From assembly GCA_021324885.1 (NCBI GenBank), contig JAJPIF010000005.1, positions 47,032 to 111,031 of the forward strand: a stretch of DNA of 64,000 nt, written 5' to 3'. Both the position numbers and the translations under genes were made by a program. The stretch comes from Pseudomonadota bacterium. Lineage in GTDB: Bacteria > Desulfobacterota > Binatia > Binatales > Binataceae. Below, in pieces: positions 17,233 through 28,640 of the stretch. Below the pieces are notes generated by a model. It was not told the origin of the DNA, did no database searches, and saw only the letters and a list, made by a program, of their open reading frames with translations. Numbering within the stretch: position 1 is the stretch's first letter; each line of letters starts with the position of its first letter.

Positions 17233-17805
17233 GTGAAATTGCCTTCAATCCGGCCGGTCGCAAAGGGAGGGACCTGCGTTGCGGCCGCGCTTTGTTCAAT
17301 CCTGATCGGCTCATGCAGTACCGGTTCACATTCCGCCATCAATCCTGTTGGCGTGCCGGTATCCAGTTTCGACCAGGAATTGAGCGACGCCTGCGGACAG
17401 CCGGTCGCGTATCCGATCACCGCCAGATGCGTGTCGATGATGGGATCGGTCGGCCCGCTATTGCAGCATCGCAGCGACCTGATTATGAAAATCTGGCGCA
17501 GTTGCCCCGATGAGAACCCCTGCTATCGCATCGCCAAAACCGAGCCGGTCTGTACCGCAGCGCCCGCCCCAGCGGTCAGCTTCGACAATCCAAACCAATC
17601 CTGCCGGCAGGCTCAACAGGCGGATCATTCCTGTGCTGCCCTGCTCCGAGACCCGGTTTATGCCAACCTTCACCAGACCGGCTTTGCGCCGGACCCGTAT
17701 GATTGCCAGCGGGCCAAAAATGAACTGGAGGAACTGGATCGCGAGGTCGAACGGATGAGCCTGCGAATAAAATGGTATCGAGTATTCGCCGCCCAGGGTT
17801 TTTGA
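17233..17805 (+). CDS. Cys-rich lipoprotein of unknown function
   Basis: A 190-residue product from a GTG at 17233, chosen because AAAGG lies about 8 bases upstream and a signal peptide follows at once (basic start, hydrophobic core, lipobox-like ending IGSC). The mature part has about ten Cys and ends in a charged helix (ELEELDREVERM). No known domain is recognised. It is followed 49 bases later by another small secreted protein, so both may be co-expressed. The even spacing of Cys suggests disulfides outside the cytoplasm. Confidence 0.65.
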   Translation: MKLPSIRPVAKGGTCVAAALCSILIGSCSTGSHSAINPVGVPVSSFDQELSDACGQPVAYPITARCVSMMGSVGPLLQHRSDLIMKIWRSCPDENPCYRIAKTEPVCTAAPAPAVSFDNPNQSCRQAQQADHSCAALLRDPVYANLHQTGFAPDPYDCQRAKNELEELDREVERMSLRIKWYRVFAAQGF

Positions 17806-17854
17806 CCCTTCACCGCCGCTTTTGCCTGGCTGGCCCAGCTTCGAGAAACGGAAA

Positions 17855-18328
17855 ATGACTATGATGCGACCCCTGCTTGTGCTCGTACTGACCCTGACTG
17901 CCGCGGTCAACCTGGGCGTAACGGCGCCGGCCGCCGCTCAACCCGCACCGGCGGTTGACTTTACCGGCTTATGGAAGGGCACGATTCGCGTGTTTCCCTG
18001 TATCGGACTGCGCGAGCCCGGGCGCTGCAATGCGGTCAACAACATCAGCTTTACGATCATTCAGGACGGCTCGAAAATCAGCGGCCATTATACCTGTGCG
18101 ATCGGTAATTACATCTGCCGCAACGGCAACGCGGACAACAGCGGCAAAATTGTATCGGGCGACGCCAACGGCAAAAACATCCGCTTCAATGTCCTCGTCC
18201 CTGCGGATGTTTCCAATTGCCGCTACACCGGCGTCAGCATATCGCGCGACCAGATGAGAGGCGCCTATACCTGCTACGTGGGCGGCGGCATAGGCGAGCA
18301 GGGCAGATTCGACGTGATGCGCGAATAA
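17855..18328 (+). CDS. Small secreted protein of unknown function
   Basis: A 157-residue protein with a signal peptide cleaved near APAAAQ. The mature part starts DFTGLWKGTIRVFPCIG and reads as a beta-rich small domain with paired Cys (CIG...GRC, YTCAIGNYIC, NC, YTC). The FTGLWKG start and ISFTIIQDGSKISGHY resemble small lipocalin-like secreted domains, but this is only a pattern impression. The start chosen has GAGA 9 bases upstream; ATGs 6 and 9 bases later also work. Confidence 0.65.
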   Translation: MTMMRPLLVLVLTLTAAVNLGVTAPAAAQPAPAVDFTGLWKGTIRVFPCIGLREPGRCNAVNNISFTIIQDGSKISGHYTCAIGNYICRNGNADNSGKIVSGDANGKNIRFNVLVPADVSNCRYTGVSISRDQMRGAYTCYVGGGIGEQGRFDVMRE

Positions 18329-18382
18329 AGTTTCGCGTTCGGGCCTCGCGAATTCCCCAACCCTTTACCGCGTGGAGGCGCC

Positions 18383-19795
18383 ATGAACAGGCAGCTTCAA
18401 TTGCAGGGTCCGGTCGCCGGTACGCCGGTGCTTCAGTTGGGCAATTATGACCTCGGCAGGTTGGGATACACGGTCGAGGAGTATTTCCTGTCGGGCGCGG
18501 CCTCAGCATACAGGTTAACCAGTCAGCGCGGCGATGATGGCTGCTGGAAGGCTCAGCCGTCCGCCGACGCGCCGTTTACCACGCGGATCGTGGTATGCCG
18601 GCCGGACTCCGCCTCGCGGTTCAACGGCACGGTGGTGCTGGAATGGCTCAACGTCAGCGGCGGGCTCGACGCTGCGCCTGACTGGTTTATGATGCATCGC
18701 CAGATCATGCGCGGGGGGATGGCGTGGGTGGGAGTCTCGGCGCAGTTCGCGGGCGTGCAAGGCGGTCCCTCGCTGGGCGCCGGTATCCCGCTCAAGCAGG
18801 CCAACAAACGGCGCTATGCCTCGCTGACCCATCCAGGCGACGCCTTCGCCTTTGATATTTTCACCCAGGCGGGCCGGGCCGTGCGCGACGGCGGCGGGCT
18901 GGGAGCGCTCAAGCCTCAACGGGCAATCGCCGTGGGCGCCTCGCAATCGGCTATATTCCTTGTCACCTACGTCAACGCGATCGATCCCGAAGTCCGATTA
19001 TACGACGCCTTTCTGATTCACGGCCGCGGCGGTCTGGGTGCTCCGATCGACGGCGATTTTCTCGGCAGCCGCCGAAGCGTCGACCTCGGCGGCGACGAGC
19101 CGCTTTTTGCCGGTGCGGAGCGCATCCGCGACGATGTCCGCGTCCCCGTCCTGACCATCCAAAGCGAAACCGATGTGGTAAAGCTGGGGGGAATCGGCGC
19201 GCGCCAGCCCGATAGCCAACGTATCCGTCTATGGGAAGTGGCGGGAGCAGCGCATTTCGACGCTTATGGCCTGATCGCCTCCCAACTCGACGACGGCAGC
19301 TTGTCCGCCGAGCGGCTCGCCGAATTGAATGCTCCGGTGAGCGAATTGTTTGGCGTCAAGACCGCCGCGCCGATCAATGCCGGCCCGCAGTTCCATTACG
19401 TGAGCCAGGCCGCACTCGAGGCCCTCGATCGATGGGTCAAAGACGCAATGCCGGCGCCGCGCGCGCCGCGCCTGGAACTTGCCGCGACAGCGCCGCCGCG
19501 CCTCGCCCTCGATGACATCGGCAACGCCAGGGGCGGTATCCGCAGTCCGTGGGTCGATACGCCGGTAGCGGTCCTGTCGGGTCTGGGTCAGGGTGGTGGC
19601 GGGTTTGCCTTTCTGTTCGGTACCACCCGCCCTCTGGGCAGCGCCGAGCTTGCCGCGTTGTATCCGGGAGGACGCGCCGATTATCTGGCGCGTTTCAACG
19701 CGTCGGCCCAGGCAGCAGTCCGCGCCGGCTTCGTGCTTTCAGCCGATTTGCCGGAGATCGAGGCACTGGGCGCTGCAGCGTGTCCCCTGGCCTGA
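18383..19795 (+). CDS. Alpha/beta hydrolase domain protein (Abhydrolase_10-like)
   Basis: A 470-residue protein matching the Abhydrolase_10 family: FNGTVVLEWLNVSGGLDAAP, then the nucleophile elbow VGASQSA with Ser187, and a histidine in VAGAAHFDAYGL. A GGAGG site is 4 bases before the ATG. Proteins of this family are large, often secreted or cytoplasmic esterases of unknown substrate; no signal peptide is seen here. A final Gly-rich stretch (about residues 395-402) is a loop. The gene stands alone after the two small secreted proteins. Confidence 0.85.
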   Translation: MNRQLQLQGPVAGTPVLQLGNYDLGRLGYTVEEYFLSGAASAYRLTSQRGDDGCWKAQPSADAPFTTRIVVCRPDSASRFNGTVVLEWLNVSGGLDAAPDWFMMHRQIMRGGMAWVGVSAQFAGVQGGPSLGAGIPLKQANKRRYASLTHPGDAFAFDIFTQAGRAVRDGGGLGALKPQRAIAVGASQSAIFLVTYVNAIDPEVRLYDAFLIHGRGGLGAPIDGDFLGSRRSVDLGGDEPLFAGAERIRDDVRVPVLTIQSETDVVKLGGIGARQPDSQRIRLWEVAGAAHFDAYGLIASQLDDGSLSAERLAELNAPVSELFGVKTAAPINAGPQFHYVSQAALEALDRWVKDAMPAPRAPRLELAATAPPRLALDDIGNARGGIRSPWVDTPVAVLSGLGQGGGGFAFLFGTTRPLGSAELAALYPGGRADYLARFNASAQAAVRAGFVLSADLPEIEALGAAACPLA

Positions 19796-19977
19796 CCAGC
19801 GTGATCGCGCGCAACATGAGAAATGCCGGGGAACGCCAATCGATTCATATTTGTCAAGTCCGCTTTGGGCCGACTGCCTCTCCAAAGCTGACTTGATCCC
19901 GTTTGCAACGGCAGCGTATCTTGCCAAATGAGCCTGGCAGATAAGACCGCCAGGGAGCTATTGGAAGTCAGGACAGG

Positions 19978-21684
19978 ATGCGCGCGCAGACCCAAACCGA
20001 ATTTCTCCATCTCCCTTTCCAGGAGAAACTTGAGTTTCTCTATGGTCTGCCCGCGCGTCAGAAGCGCGACCTGATTTTGTCCGCGCCCGAAGCCGAACGT
20101 TTGGTACAGTCCTTCGCGCCCGAAACTCTTTTCTACACCCTCAAGGAGATTGGCAGCGCCGATGCCGGCGACCTGCTCTCGATGGCGGCGCCCGAGCAGG
20201 TCAAGGGACTGTTCGATCTCGATTGCTGGACCAAGGACCGGGTCAATTTCGCGCGCATCCGCGAATGGATCGAAGCGATGTCGGAAGCGGGACGCCGGCG
20301 CGCCGCCGAAGCCCTGATGGAACTGGATATCGAGCTGGTGACGCTGCTGATGCGCCGCTATCTCAAGGTTTACCGGCTCGAAGAAGTGCAGGCCGCGCTC
20401 GATGTGCCATCCAATCGCGTGGTCCAGTTCGACGAACATTACGCCGTCGAGTTCATCCGCTACGACAATATCCTGCCGTTCCTCCAGGAAATTCTCGAAG
20501 AGATGTTCGAGCGCGACTACGACTACTTCAGCAGTCTGATGGACGAGGTGTATTGGGGCGTCGACGCCGAGTTGGAGGAACAGGCGTATCAATACCGCCG
20601 CGCGCGCCTCAACGATCGCGGCTTTCCCGATTTCTTCGAGGCGCAGAGCGTTTTCAGCTACCTCGACCCCAAACGTTTCGAGGAAATCCGCCGCGCCTGC
20701 GTCCCGCCCCATCGCGAGGACGCCCTGGAGAACGAAGATCAAATTGACCTGGCGATGATGACCCCCGGCGCTGATTCATCGCTGTTCAACGCCGCGCTGA
20801 CGGCGGGGTTTGCGGCGCAGGGCAAGCGGCAGATCCGCACCGAGATGGCGCTGGTGGCCAACCAGGTGCTGGTGGCGCGCGCCACCGACTTCGGCGACCC
20901 CGACGCCGTGCGCGAGGCGATCGAACTGACCCATCATTATCTCAACCTCGGACTGGAACATCTGGCGGGTGGCGACCTCAAGACCGCAATCGAGTACCTG
21001 CGCGACACCCATCTCAAGCTGCTGCTGCGCCTGGGCGTCAGCCTGACCATCGATCTGCGCAAACGCGCCGAAGCGCTGGTCGCGAGCCTGGGCTTCGCGC
21101 CGCGCGCCGTGCGCTCGATTTCCTACCTCGATTCTCCATATCGGGAAGCCCTGCAGGGATTTCTGCTGACCGCGCCGCGCTTTTACGGCGGTCTGGATCG
21201 CCAGCCGTCGGTGGTGATGCGTGATTTCAAGGAGATGCGCGATCTGCACATCGCTTACGGCACCCTGGCGCAGTTGGAGTCGATGGCGCCGCTGTTCGCC
21301 GGTCTGCTTGAAATCGATATCACCTCGGCTCAATTCCGGGCTCAAATGGCGGGACGCGAAATCCGCCTCAGCCAGATTCTGCTGACCGCGCTGGTCAATA
21401 AGGCGCTCGGCGCCACGCTCAGGCCGGCGCCGATTTCGGCCGCGGTCCTGCCTGAAGTGCGCAAGACGGTGATGACCTCCGACATGCCGGGCCGTTTGAG
21501 CGAACACTTCCGTCAAATGGTCCATGAAACGCTCGAAAAGCGCCTGGACCAACAAACGCTCAAGCGCACCGAAGATTTCGTCCGCTCCTGCCTCAACATG
21601 CTCGAAGAGGAATTCTCCGAACTCAAACTCGCCGCGCCCATCGATCCCCGTTTCGTCCGCAGCCTGCTGCTTCGGCCCGACTGA
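19978..21684 (+). CDS. DUF6178-like protein
   Basis: A 568-residue soluble, mostly helical protein. FLHLPFQEKLEFLYGLP, ETLFYTLKEIG, LLSMAAPEQVKGLFDLDCW and YFSSLMDEVYWG match what I know of the DUF6178 family of deltaproteobacteria-like genomes. Function is unknown. An AGGACAGG-type ribosome site lies 2-9 bases upstream. It is monocistronic, ends convergently with recD2, and is followed by a likely terminator. Highly acidic N-terminal half. Confidence 0.8.
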   Translation: MRAQTQTEFLHLPFQEKLEFLYGLPARQKRDLILSAPEAERLVQSFAPETLFYTLKEIGSADAGDLLSMAAPEQVKGLFDLDCWTKDRVNFARIREWIEAMSEAGRRRAAEALMELDIELVTLLMRRYLKVYRLEEVQAALDVPSNRVVQFDEHYAVEFIRYDNILPFLQEILEEMFERDYDYFSSLMDEVYWGVDAELEEQAYQYRRARLNDRGFPDFFEAQSVFSYLDPKRFEEIRRACVPPHREDALENEDQIDLAMMTPGADSSLFNAALTAGFAAQGKRQIRTEMALVANQVLVARATDFGDPDAVREAIELTHHYLNLGLEHLAGGDLKTAIEYLRDTHLKLLLRLGVSLTIDLRKRAEALVASLGFAPRAVRSISYLDSPYREALQGFLLTAPRFYGGLDRQPSVVMRDFKEMRDLHIAYGTLAQLESMAPLFAGLLEIDITSAQFRAQMAGREIRLSQILLTALVNKALGATLRPAPISAAVLPEVRKTVMTSDMPGRLSEHFRQMVHETLEKRLDQQTLKRTEDFVRSCLNMLEEEFSELKLAAPIDPRFVRSLLLRPD

Positions 21685-21770
21685 CCTTTTCCCGCTCTTT
21701 CGCAGGCGGTCCATTTTCGCACCGGGCATTGTGCGTTCAGCGTCTGGGGCCGCGATTTTTTTCGGCTTCG

Positions 21771-21790
21771 GTCCGGAGCGGACGTTTTTT
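21771..21790 (+). terminator. Probable rho-independent terminator after the DUF6178 gene
   Basis: GTCCG (21771-21775) and CGGAC (21779-21783) form a short GC stem with loop GAG, followed by G and six T (21785-21790). It lies 87 bases after the stop at 21684, in the convergent gap with recD2. Confidence 0.45.
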
Positions 21791-21841
21791 GGCCGCCATC
21801 CCACGAGCGATGCCGACTTACCGGCTTTGGCGGACGCCGGA

Positions 21842-24016
<2,175 letters not shown>

Positions 24017-24226
24017 GCAACCCGATTCAACTCCACGCCGCAATATAACCCACGATTGTCAGCAACGGCGAGCGCGCGGCACGCTAAATTCGTACGGTTC
24101 GTGCGTGGACCGGAAACGGAAATCGACAGTCGGCAACTTTACATTGCCCGGGTCCGCGATACCGCAACCCAGGAATTGGCTTCAACCCGCAGTCGATCGG
24201 CGGCGAAGCCCGCGCGCCCGCTCTTA

Positions 24227-26281
24227 TTACGCCGCGAGCAGGTCCTCGCTGACTCGCACCGGCAGAATTACCATCGAAAGGCCGTTGAACTGCAGCCAGC
24301 TCTGCATTTCCAGCGCGGTCTGGTTGTGCAGAAAGCGGTTAAAGAAGTGCTCGCGCTCAAAGACCAGCTTGCCGGCGAAAAACACCGAATGGGGATACTC
24401 ATGGGCGACTTGCATGCACAGCCGCCTGAGTTCCAGCACCACATCGGTGCCCAGCCCGAGGCGGACTTCGGAATGAAAGCCCAGGTTGCCGGCGAATTTC
24501 CTGTATTCCTCCAGGTCATCGACCAGCGACTGCTCCAGGGCTTGCAGTTCCTCATGGCTTTTGAACAGGCCGGAGTCCACCTCGCCTACCGAGACGAAGA
24601 CCAGGTTGCGGAACTGATGGCCGAACAGACGGGGCAGGGACACGATGGTCGCCAGCCCCAAACCGTTGAACCCATTGACCAGAATCGCGGCCGTAGGAGC
24701 ATCAGGATCGAATTCCTGCCGCGGCTTCTGATCGGCCGCGAATAGCTGCGGCACCAATTCCACTTCCAGGCGCTCGACCGCGCGGGTGACCCGGGCGTAA
24801 TGGTCGCGCACCAGGATACAGAATCCAATCAGTCCGCCGGTCATCATTACCGTAATCCAGCCACCTTCCCAGAATTTCAGCGTAGTGGTGATAACCAGGA
24901 TCGCGGCGGTGAACAGGCATCCGACACCGTTGATGATCAGTTTGCGGATCCACTGCGGCTCGCTGCGCCGGCTCTGCAGCCAGTGCACGCTCATCCCCAA
25001 TTGCGAGAGCGTGAAGGTCAGAAAGACGTTGATCGCGTACAGCACCACGAGCATATCGACCTTGGCTTTGGTGATGAGCAGGATAATGAAGGCGGACAGC
25101 CCCATCGCCAGCACCCCGTCCTGGGTCACCAGCCGGGTACTCAGGTAGGAAAAGCGCCGCGGCAGCCACCGATCGTGCGCCATCGTCGCAAGGACCCGCG
25201 GGCCGTCGATGAAGCCGGTCTGGGCGGCGACGAACAGCAGCGCCCCTTCGGTCAGCAGGGCGAAGGTGATGAACACCCCGCCGGCGGGAAACCCGGCGAG
25301 CGTCCACGAACCTGCCAGCTTGTAGAAGAGCACCGCGTTGAGCGTCTTGCCATGCTCCTGCGAGACGTTCAGCAGCAGATAACCAAACAGAATCCCGCCT
25401 GCGATGAAGGCCAGCGACACCGCCATGTAAAGCATCGTGCGCTTGCCGGTTGTGGTGCGGGGTTCGCGCAGGATCGGCAGTCCGTTGCTGACCGCCTCGA
25501 TACCGGTATAGGTGCCGCCACCCAGGCTGTAAGCGCGCAGAAAAATGACCATCAGGGGTATCGCGCCCAGCACCGCGACGCCCTGGCGCACCTGCGTCAC
25601 CGCGTCGTGGACAACCACCGGCACCTTGGCGGCCTGGGTGATGAAAGCGTAAGTGATAATGAATACGTGGACTAAAACGAACGCCAGGAAAATCGGCAAC
25701 AGCGCCATCACCGATTCCTTGATGCCCCGCAAATTCATCCCCACCATCAACACGACAATGGCGATGCAGAAGAGCAGTTTGAAGTGGTACCAATGAACCG
25801 GAAGAAAACTGAAGACCGCGTCCGCGCCGCTGGCTATCGAAATGGACACCGTCAGGACGTAGTCGACCACCAACGCGCTTCCGGAAATCAGCCCCGGATA
25901 GCTGCCCAAAAGCCGGCTGGCCACGAGATAACCGCCGCCGCCGGTGGGGAACAAATCGATGGTCTGCGAGTAAGAGGCTGAAATTACGAAAACCGTCAGG
26001 GCCATCAGCAGAGCGAGGAAAACCGCCAGGTACTGATGATGGCCGAGGGCGAGGAAAGCTTCCTCAGGTCCGTAGCATGATGAACTCAGGCCGTCCGAAC
26101 CCAGACCGACCCAGGCCAAAAACGCAATAAGCGAAAGCCGGTGAAAGACGTTGGGGTCGCGGATATCGCGTGGCGGACCGATCAGCAGATGGGTGAACGT
26201 GCGTTTATTCCCCGCCTGATCTTCGCCCTTGTCCGAAGCTTTTTGCTGCTGTTCAGGACTGCCGAAAACGCTCTTGTTCAT
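24227..26281 (-). CDS. APC-superfamily permease, KimA/amino-acid transporter-like, with C-terminal soluble domain
   Basis: A 684-residue protein: a hydrophilic start of about 45 residues, 12 membrane segments (about 48-490), then a soluble tail of about 190 residues. The TM1 region GLGSDGLSSSCYGPEEA and the TM2-3 region FPTGGGGYLVASRLLG match the KimA-like branch of the APC family, which includes K+ importers and amino acid carriers. The tail has two short LP-D-like beta-alpha units that recall USP/cytosolic regulatory tails. Same strand as recD2 and folD but separated by 160-210 bases. The substrate is unknown; K+ is a guess from family resemblance. Confidence 0.85.
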   Translation of the reverse strand: MNKSVFGSPEQQQKASDKGEDQAGNKRTFTHLLIGPPRDIRDPNVFHRLSLIAFLAWVGLGSDGLSSSCYGPEEAFLALGHHQYLAVFLALLMALTVFVISASYSQTIDLFPTGGGGYLVASRLLGSYPGLISGSALVVDYVLTVSISIASGADAVFSFLPVHWYHFKLLFCIAIVVLMVGMNLRGIKESVMALLPIFLAFVLVHVFIITYAFITQAAKVPVVVHDAVTQVRQGVAVLGAIPLMVIFLRAYSLGGGTYTGIEAVSNGLPILREPRTTTGKRTMLYMAVSLAFIAGGILFGYLLLNVSQEHGKTLNAVLFYKLAGSWTLAGFPAGGVFITFALLTEGALLFVAAQTGFIDGPRVLATMAHDRWLPRRFSYLSTRLVTQDGVLAMGLSAFIILLITKAKVDMLVVLYAINVFLTFTLSQLGMSVHWLQSRRSEPQWIRKLIINGVGCLFTAAILVITTTLKFWEGGWITVMMTGGLIGFCILVRDHYARVTRAVERLEVELVPQLFAADQKPRQEFDPDAPTAAILVNGFNGLGLATIVSLPRLFGHQFRNLVFVSVGEVDSGLFKSHEELQALEQSLVDDLEEYRKFAGNLGFHSEVRLGLGTDVVLELRRLCMQVAHEYPHSVFFAGKLVFEREHFFNRFLHNQTALEMQSWLQFNGLSMVILPVRVSEDLLAA

Positions 26282-26440
26282 CCGGATTTGTCTTGGAAAA
26301 TTCAGGCGGGCCGTTCCGCCTCGGTGATTGCGGTGTCAATTGAGACGCTCGGGGGTTGGTTGAAATTGGAGTTTTAGCTCGGAGTTTCCTAGCATGAGCC
26401 AACGACTGACTCCAGAGCGCGCGGTGTCACAATCCTGGCG

Positions 26441-27343
26441 CTACTCGATGGAATAATGGGCGCGATCGAGGCCTAGCTGGTAGCGGGCGGCATCGATCAG
26501 GTTTTGCATCAGGGCCAGCACCGTCATCGGGCCGGTGCCACCCGGATTGATCGTCACCCAGCCGGCGACCTCCTTGACCGCCTCAAAATCGACATCGCCG
26601 ACGAATCGTCCAGGACCGACGCGCCGGAACCCGACGTCGATAACGCAGGCGCCGGGCTTGACCATGTCGGCCGTGATCAGGAACTTGCGGCCCACGTCGG
26701 CGCCCACACAACTGACCAGCAGATCCGCCTCGCGACAGATCTGTTCCAATTGCCGGGTGTGACGATGGCACCAGGTGACCGTCGCATTGCACATCCGGCC
26801 GCCAAGAATCAGCGCCAGCGGCTTGCCCGCAATATCGCTGCGGCCGATCACCGTGGCGCGGGCGCCGTCCACCGGCACTCGATAATAGGTAAGCAGGGTC
26901 AAAATGCCGCGCGGGGTGCAGGGAATGAAGTTACCCCACTGCGCACGGTAAAATCCCGCAACGCTGGTCTTGCAGACGCCGTCAACGTCCTTGAGGGGAG
27001 CGATCGCGTCGAACAGTTTGAACCTGTCAATTTGCTCGGGTAAGGGCAGTTGGAGAAGAATCCCGGCAATCGCGGGGTCGCGATTGAGTCTCTCAATGAT
27101 CTCCAGCAGACGCTCGGTGCTCGCCGTCCTGGCTTCGACTTCGACCAATCGGCTGGTAAAGCCAAGTTGCGCCGAATAGCGCTGTTTGTTGCGTACATAC
27201 TGCCGCGAGGCGGGATCATCTCCCACCAGCACCGCCGCCAATCCGGGCGAGATTCCGTGGCGGGAAAGTTCGGCGGCGTGCCGGCGCAATTCCGGCATCA
27301 GTTCGGCGCTGACGGCCCTGCCGTCCATTATTATGGCTGCCAT
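26441..27343 (-). CDS. folD: Bifunctional methylenetetrahydrofolate dehydrogenase/cyclohydrolase
   Basis: A 300-residue FolD. It links 5,10-methylene-THF to 10-formyl-THF using NADP+. Marks: VGDDPASRQYVRNKQ, with the catalytic Lys in the YVRNK segment; ILLQLPLPEQID; the Rossmann GRSDIAGKP; and NPGGTGPMTVLALMQN near the end. The ATG at 27343 is chosen over the TTG at 27352. It is divergent from gcvT, which feeds the same methylene-THF pool, so shared control is plausible. Confidence 0.95.
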   Translation of the reverse strand: MAAIIMDGRAVSAELMPELRRHAAELSRHGISPGLAAVLVGDDPASRQYVRNKQRYSAQLGFTSRLVEVEARTASTERLLEIIERLNRDPAIAGILLQLPLPEQIDRFKLFDAIAPLKDVDGVCKTSVAGFYRAQWGNFIPCTPRGILTLLTYYRVPVDGARATVIGRSDIAGKPLALILGGRMCNATVTWCHRHTRQLEQICREADLLVSCVGADVGRKFLITADMVKPGACVIDVGFRRVGPGRFVGDVDFEAVKEVAGWVTINPGGTGPMTVLALMQNLIDAARYQLGLDRAHYSIE

Positions 27344-27411
27344 AGGAAACAACCATCATAGCACGTGATCGGAGGCTTCGAACGACGCCGGCAGTGAAAA
27401 TATTGCCGCTC

Positions 27412-27438
27412 TTGACATGTTGTTGACATCTTTTGACG
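27412..27438 (+). promoter_or_regulatory. Three phased TTGAC repeats in the folD-gcvT divergent region
   Basis: TTGACA at 27412, TTGACA at 27423 and TTGACG at 27433 are spaced 11 and 10 bases apart, close to one helical turn. They lie between the divergent starts of folD (27343) and gcvT (27506). Each could be a -35 element but no good -10 follows at 16-18 bases. Spacing suggests sites for a regulator bound to one face of the DNA. Confidence 0.4.
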
Positions 27439-27505
27439 ACCGCCGGTTCTTCCCGCCTGCCGGCTCTGCTAAGTTGATGCAGGTTGGCTGATTCCTTTGA
27501 GTCCC

Positions 27506-28591
27506 ATGCGCACCGTTTTGTATCCGGTACACGTCAGGCTGCGTGCCCGGATGACCGAGTTCGCCGGCTTCGAGATGCCGGTAAGCTACCAGGGCATTAT
27601 CCAGGAGCATCGGGCGGTGCGGACCGCCGCCGGTCTGTTCGATTTGAGTCACATGGGTGAGTTCGAACTGGCCGGTCCCCAGGCGCTGGATCTGCTCGAA
27701 CGCGCGCTGACCAACTCGGCCGCCCGCCTGGTGCTTGATGGTCAGGCGCAGTACACGCTGATGTGCCAGGAGGACGGCGGCACCATCGACGACCTGATAG
27801 TTTACCGGCTTGAAGCGCAGCGCTACATGCTTTGCGTCAACGCCGCAAATATCCAGGCGGATCGCGAACGGCTGCTGGAGCTCAACCGGGGAGGAGCCAA
27901 TTTCCGCGACATCAGCGCCGAGACCGCCCTGATCGCAATCCAGGGTCCGGCGGCGCTCAGAATTCTCCAGACCGTGACAACCATTGAGTTAGGCTCGATC
28001 AGGCGATTTTATGTGGCCAAAGCCGCCGTAGCCGGCATCGAATGCCTGATCGCGCGCACCGGATATACGGGAGAAGACGGCTTTGAGCTGTTCACGCATG
28101 TCTCCGCAGCCGCCGCCCTGTTCGACGCGATGCTCGAAGCCGGGCGCGATCAGGGCCTGCTTCCCTGCGGCCTGGGAGCGCGCGATACCTTGCGGATGGA
28201 GGCTGGACTGCCGCTTTACGGCCATGAACTCGACCGCCAGACCACGCCGTTGGAGGCTGGACTGGGCGCGTTCGTCAGGTTTGGACGGGAGTTCGCCGGC
28301 TCCAAAGCTCTGGCTGATGAACAGGCGTCGGGTTTGAGGAAACGGCTAATCGGGATTCGGACGGTGGACCGTCGAAGCATCGCGCGTCAAGGCTACGAAC
28401 TCATCCGCAACGGCGTAAGGGTCGGAGTGGTAACCAGCGGCAGCTTCGCCCCAAGCTTCGATCGTCCGCTGGCGATGGCATACGTGACCGACGCGGGCAT
28501 CTCGCCGGGAGAGATGGTCGAGGTCGTGATTCGGGGCCGCAGGGTCGCCGCTGAGGTGGTTGCCCTGCCTTTTTACCGGCGCTCCCGTTGA
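27506..28591 (+). CDS. gcvT: Glycine cleavage system T protein (aminomethyltransferase)
   Basis: A 361-residue GcvT. It takes the aminomethyl group from lipoyl-GcvH and transfers it to THF, releasing ammonia. Family marks: FAGFEMPVSYQGIIQEHRAV, GLFDLSHMGEFE, ARTGYTGEDGFEL and the C-terminal MAYVTDAG region. The ATG at 27506 is preferred over an in-frame TTG at 27497 because GAG sits 4-6 bases upstream and the family begins near MRTVLYPVH. It heads a gcvT-gcvPA-gcvPB operon, but the expected gcvH between T and P is missing (49-base gap). Confidence 0.95.
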   Translation: MRTVLYPVHVRLRARMTEFAGFEMPVSYQGIIQEHRAVRTAAGLFDLSHMGEFELAGPQALDLLERALTNSAARLVLDGQAQYTLMCQEDGGTIDDLIVYRLEAQRYMLCVNAANIQADRERLLELNRGGANFRDISAETALIAIQGPAALRILQTVTTIELGSIRRFYVAKAAVAGIECLIARTGYTGEDGFELFTHVSAAAALFDAMLEAGRDQGLLPCGLGARDTLRMEAGLPLYGHELDRQTTPLEAGLGAFVRFGREFAGSKALADEQASGLRKRLIGIRTVDRRSIARQGYELIRNGVRVGVVTSGSFAPSFDRPLAMAYVTDAGISPGEMVEVVIRGRRVAAEVVALPFYRRSR

Positions 28592-28640
28592 CCGGTAGTC
28601 GGCAGGAGCAGGCTCAAAAGTATAAACTTCAATTAAAGAG

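Noticed and set aside
21740..21805. 20-codon basic minus-strand ORF (MAAKKRPLRTEAEKNRGPRR) between the DUF6178 gene and recD2
   Set aside because: Too short, without a convincing ribosome site, and overlapping the likely terminator.
27353..27505. Glycine riboswitch upstream of gcvT
   Set aside because: The region is short and lacks the conserved glycine aptamer core; only TTGAC repeats are seen.
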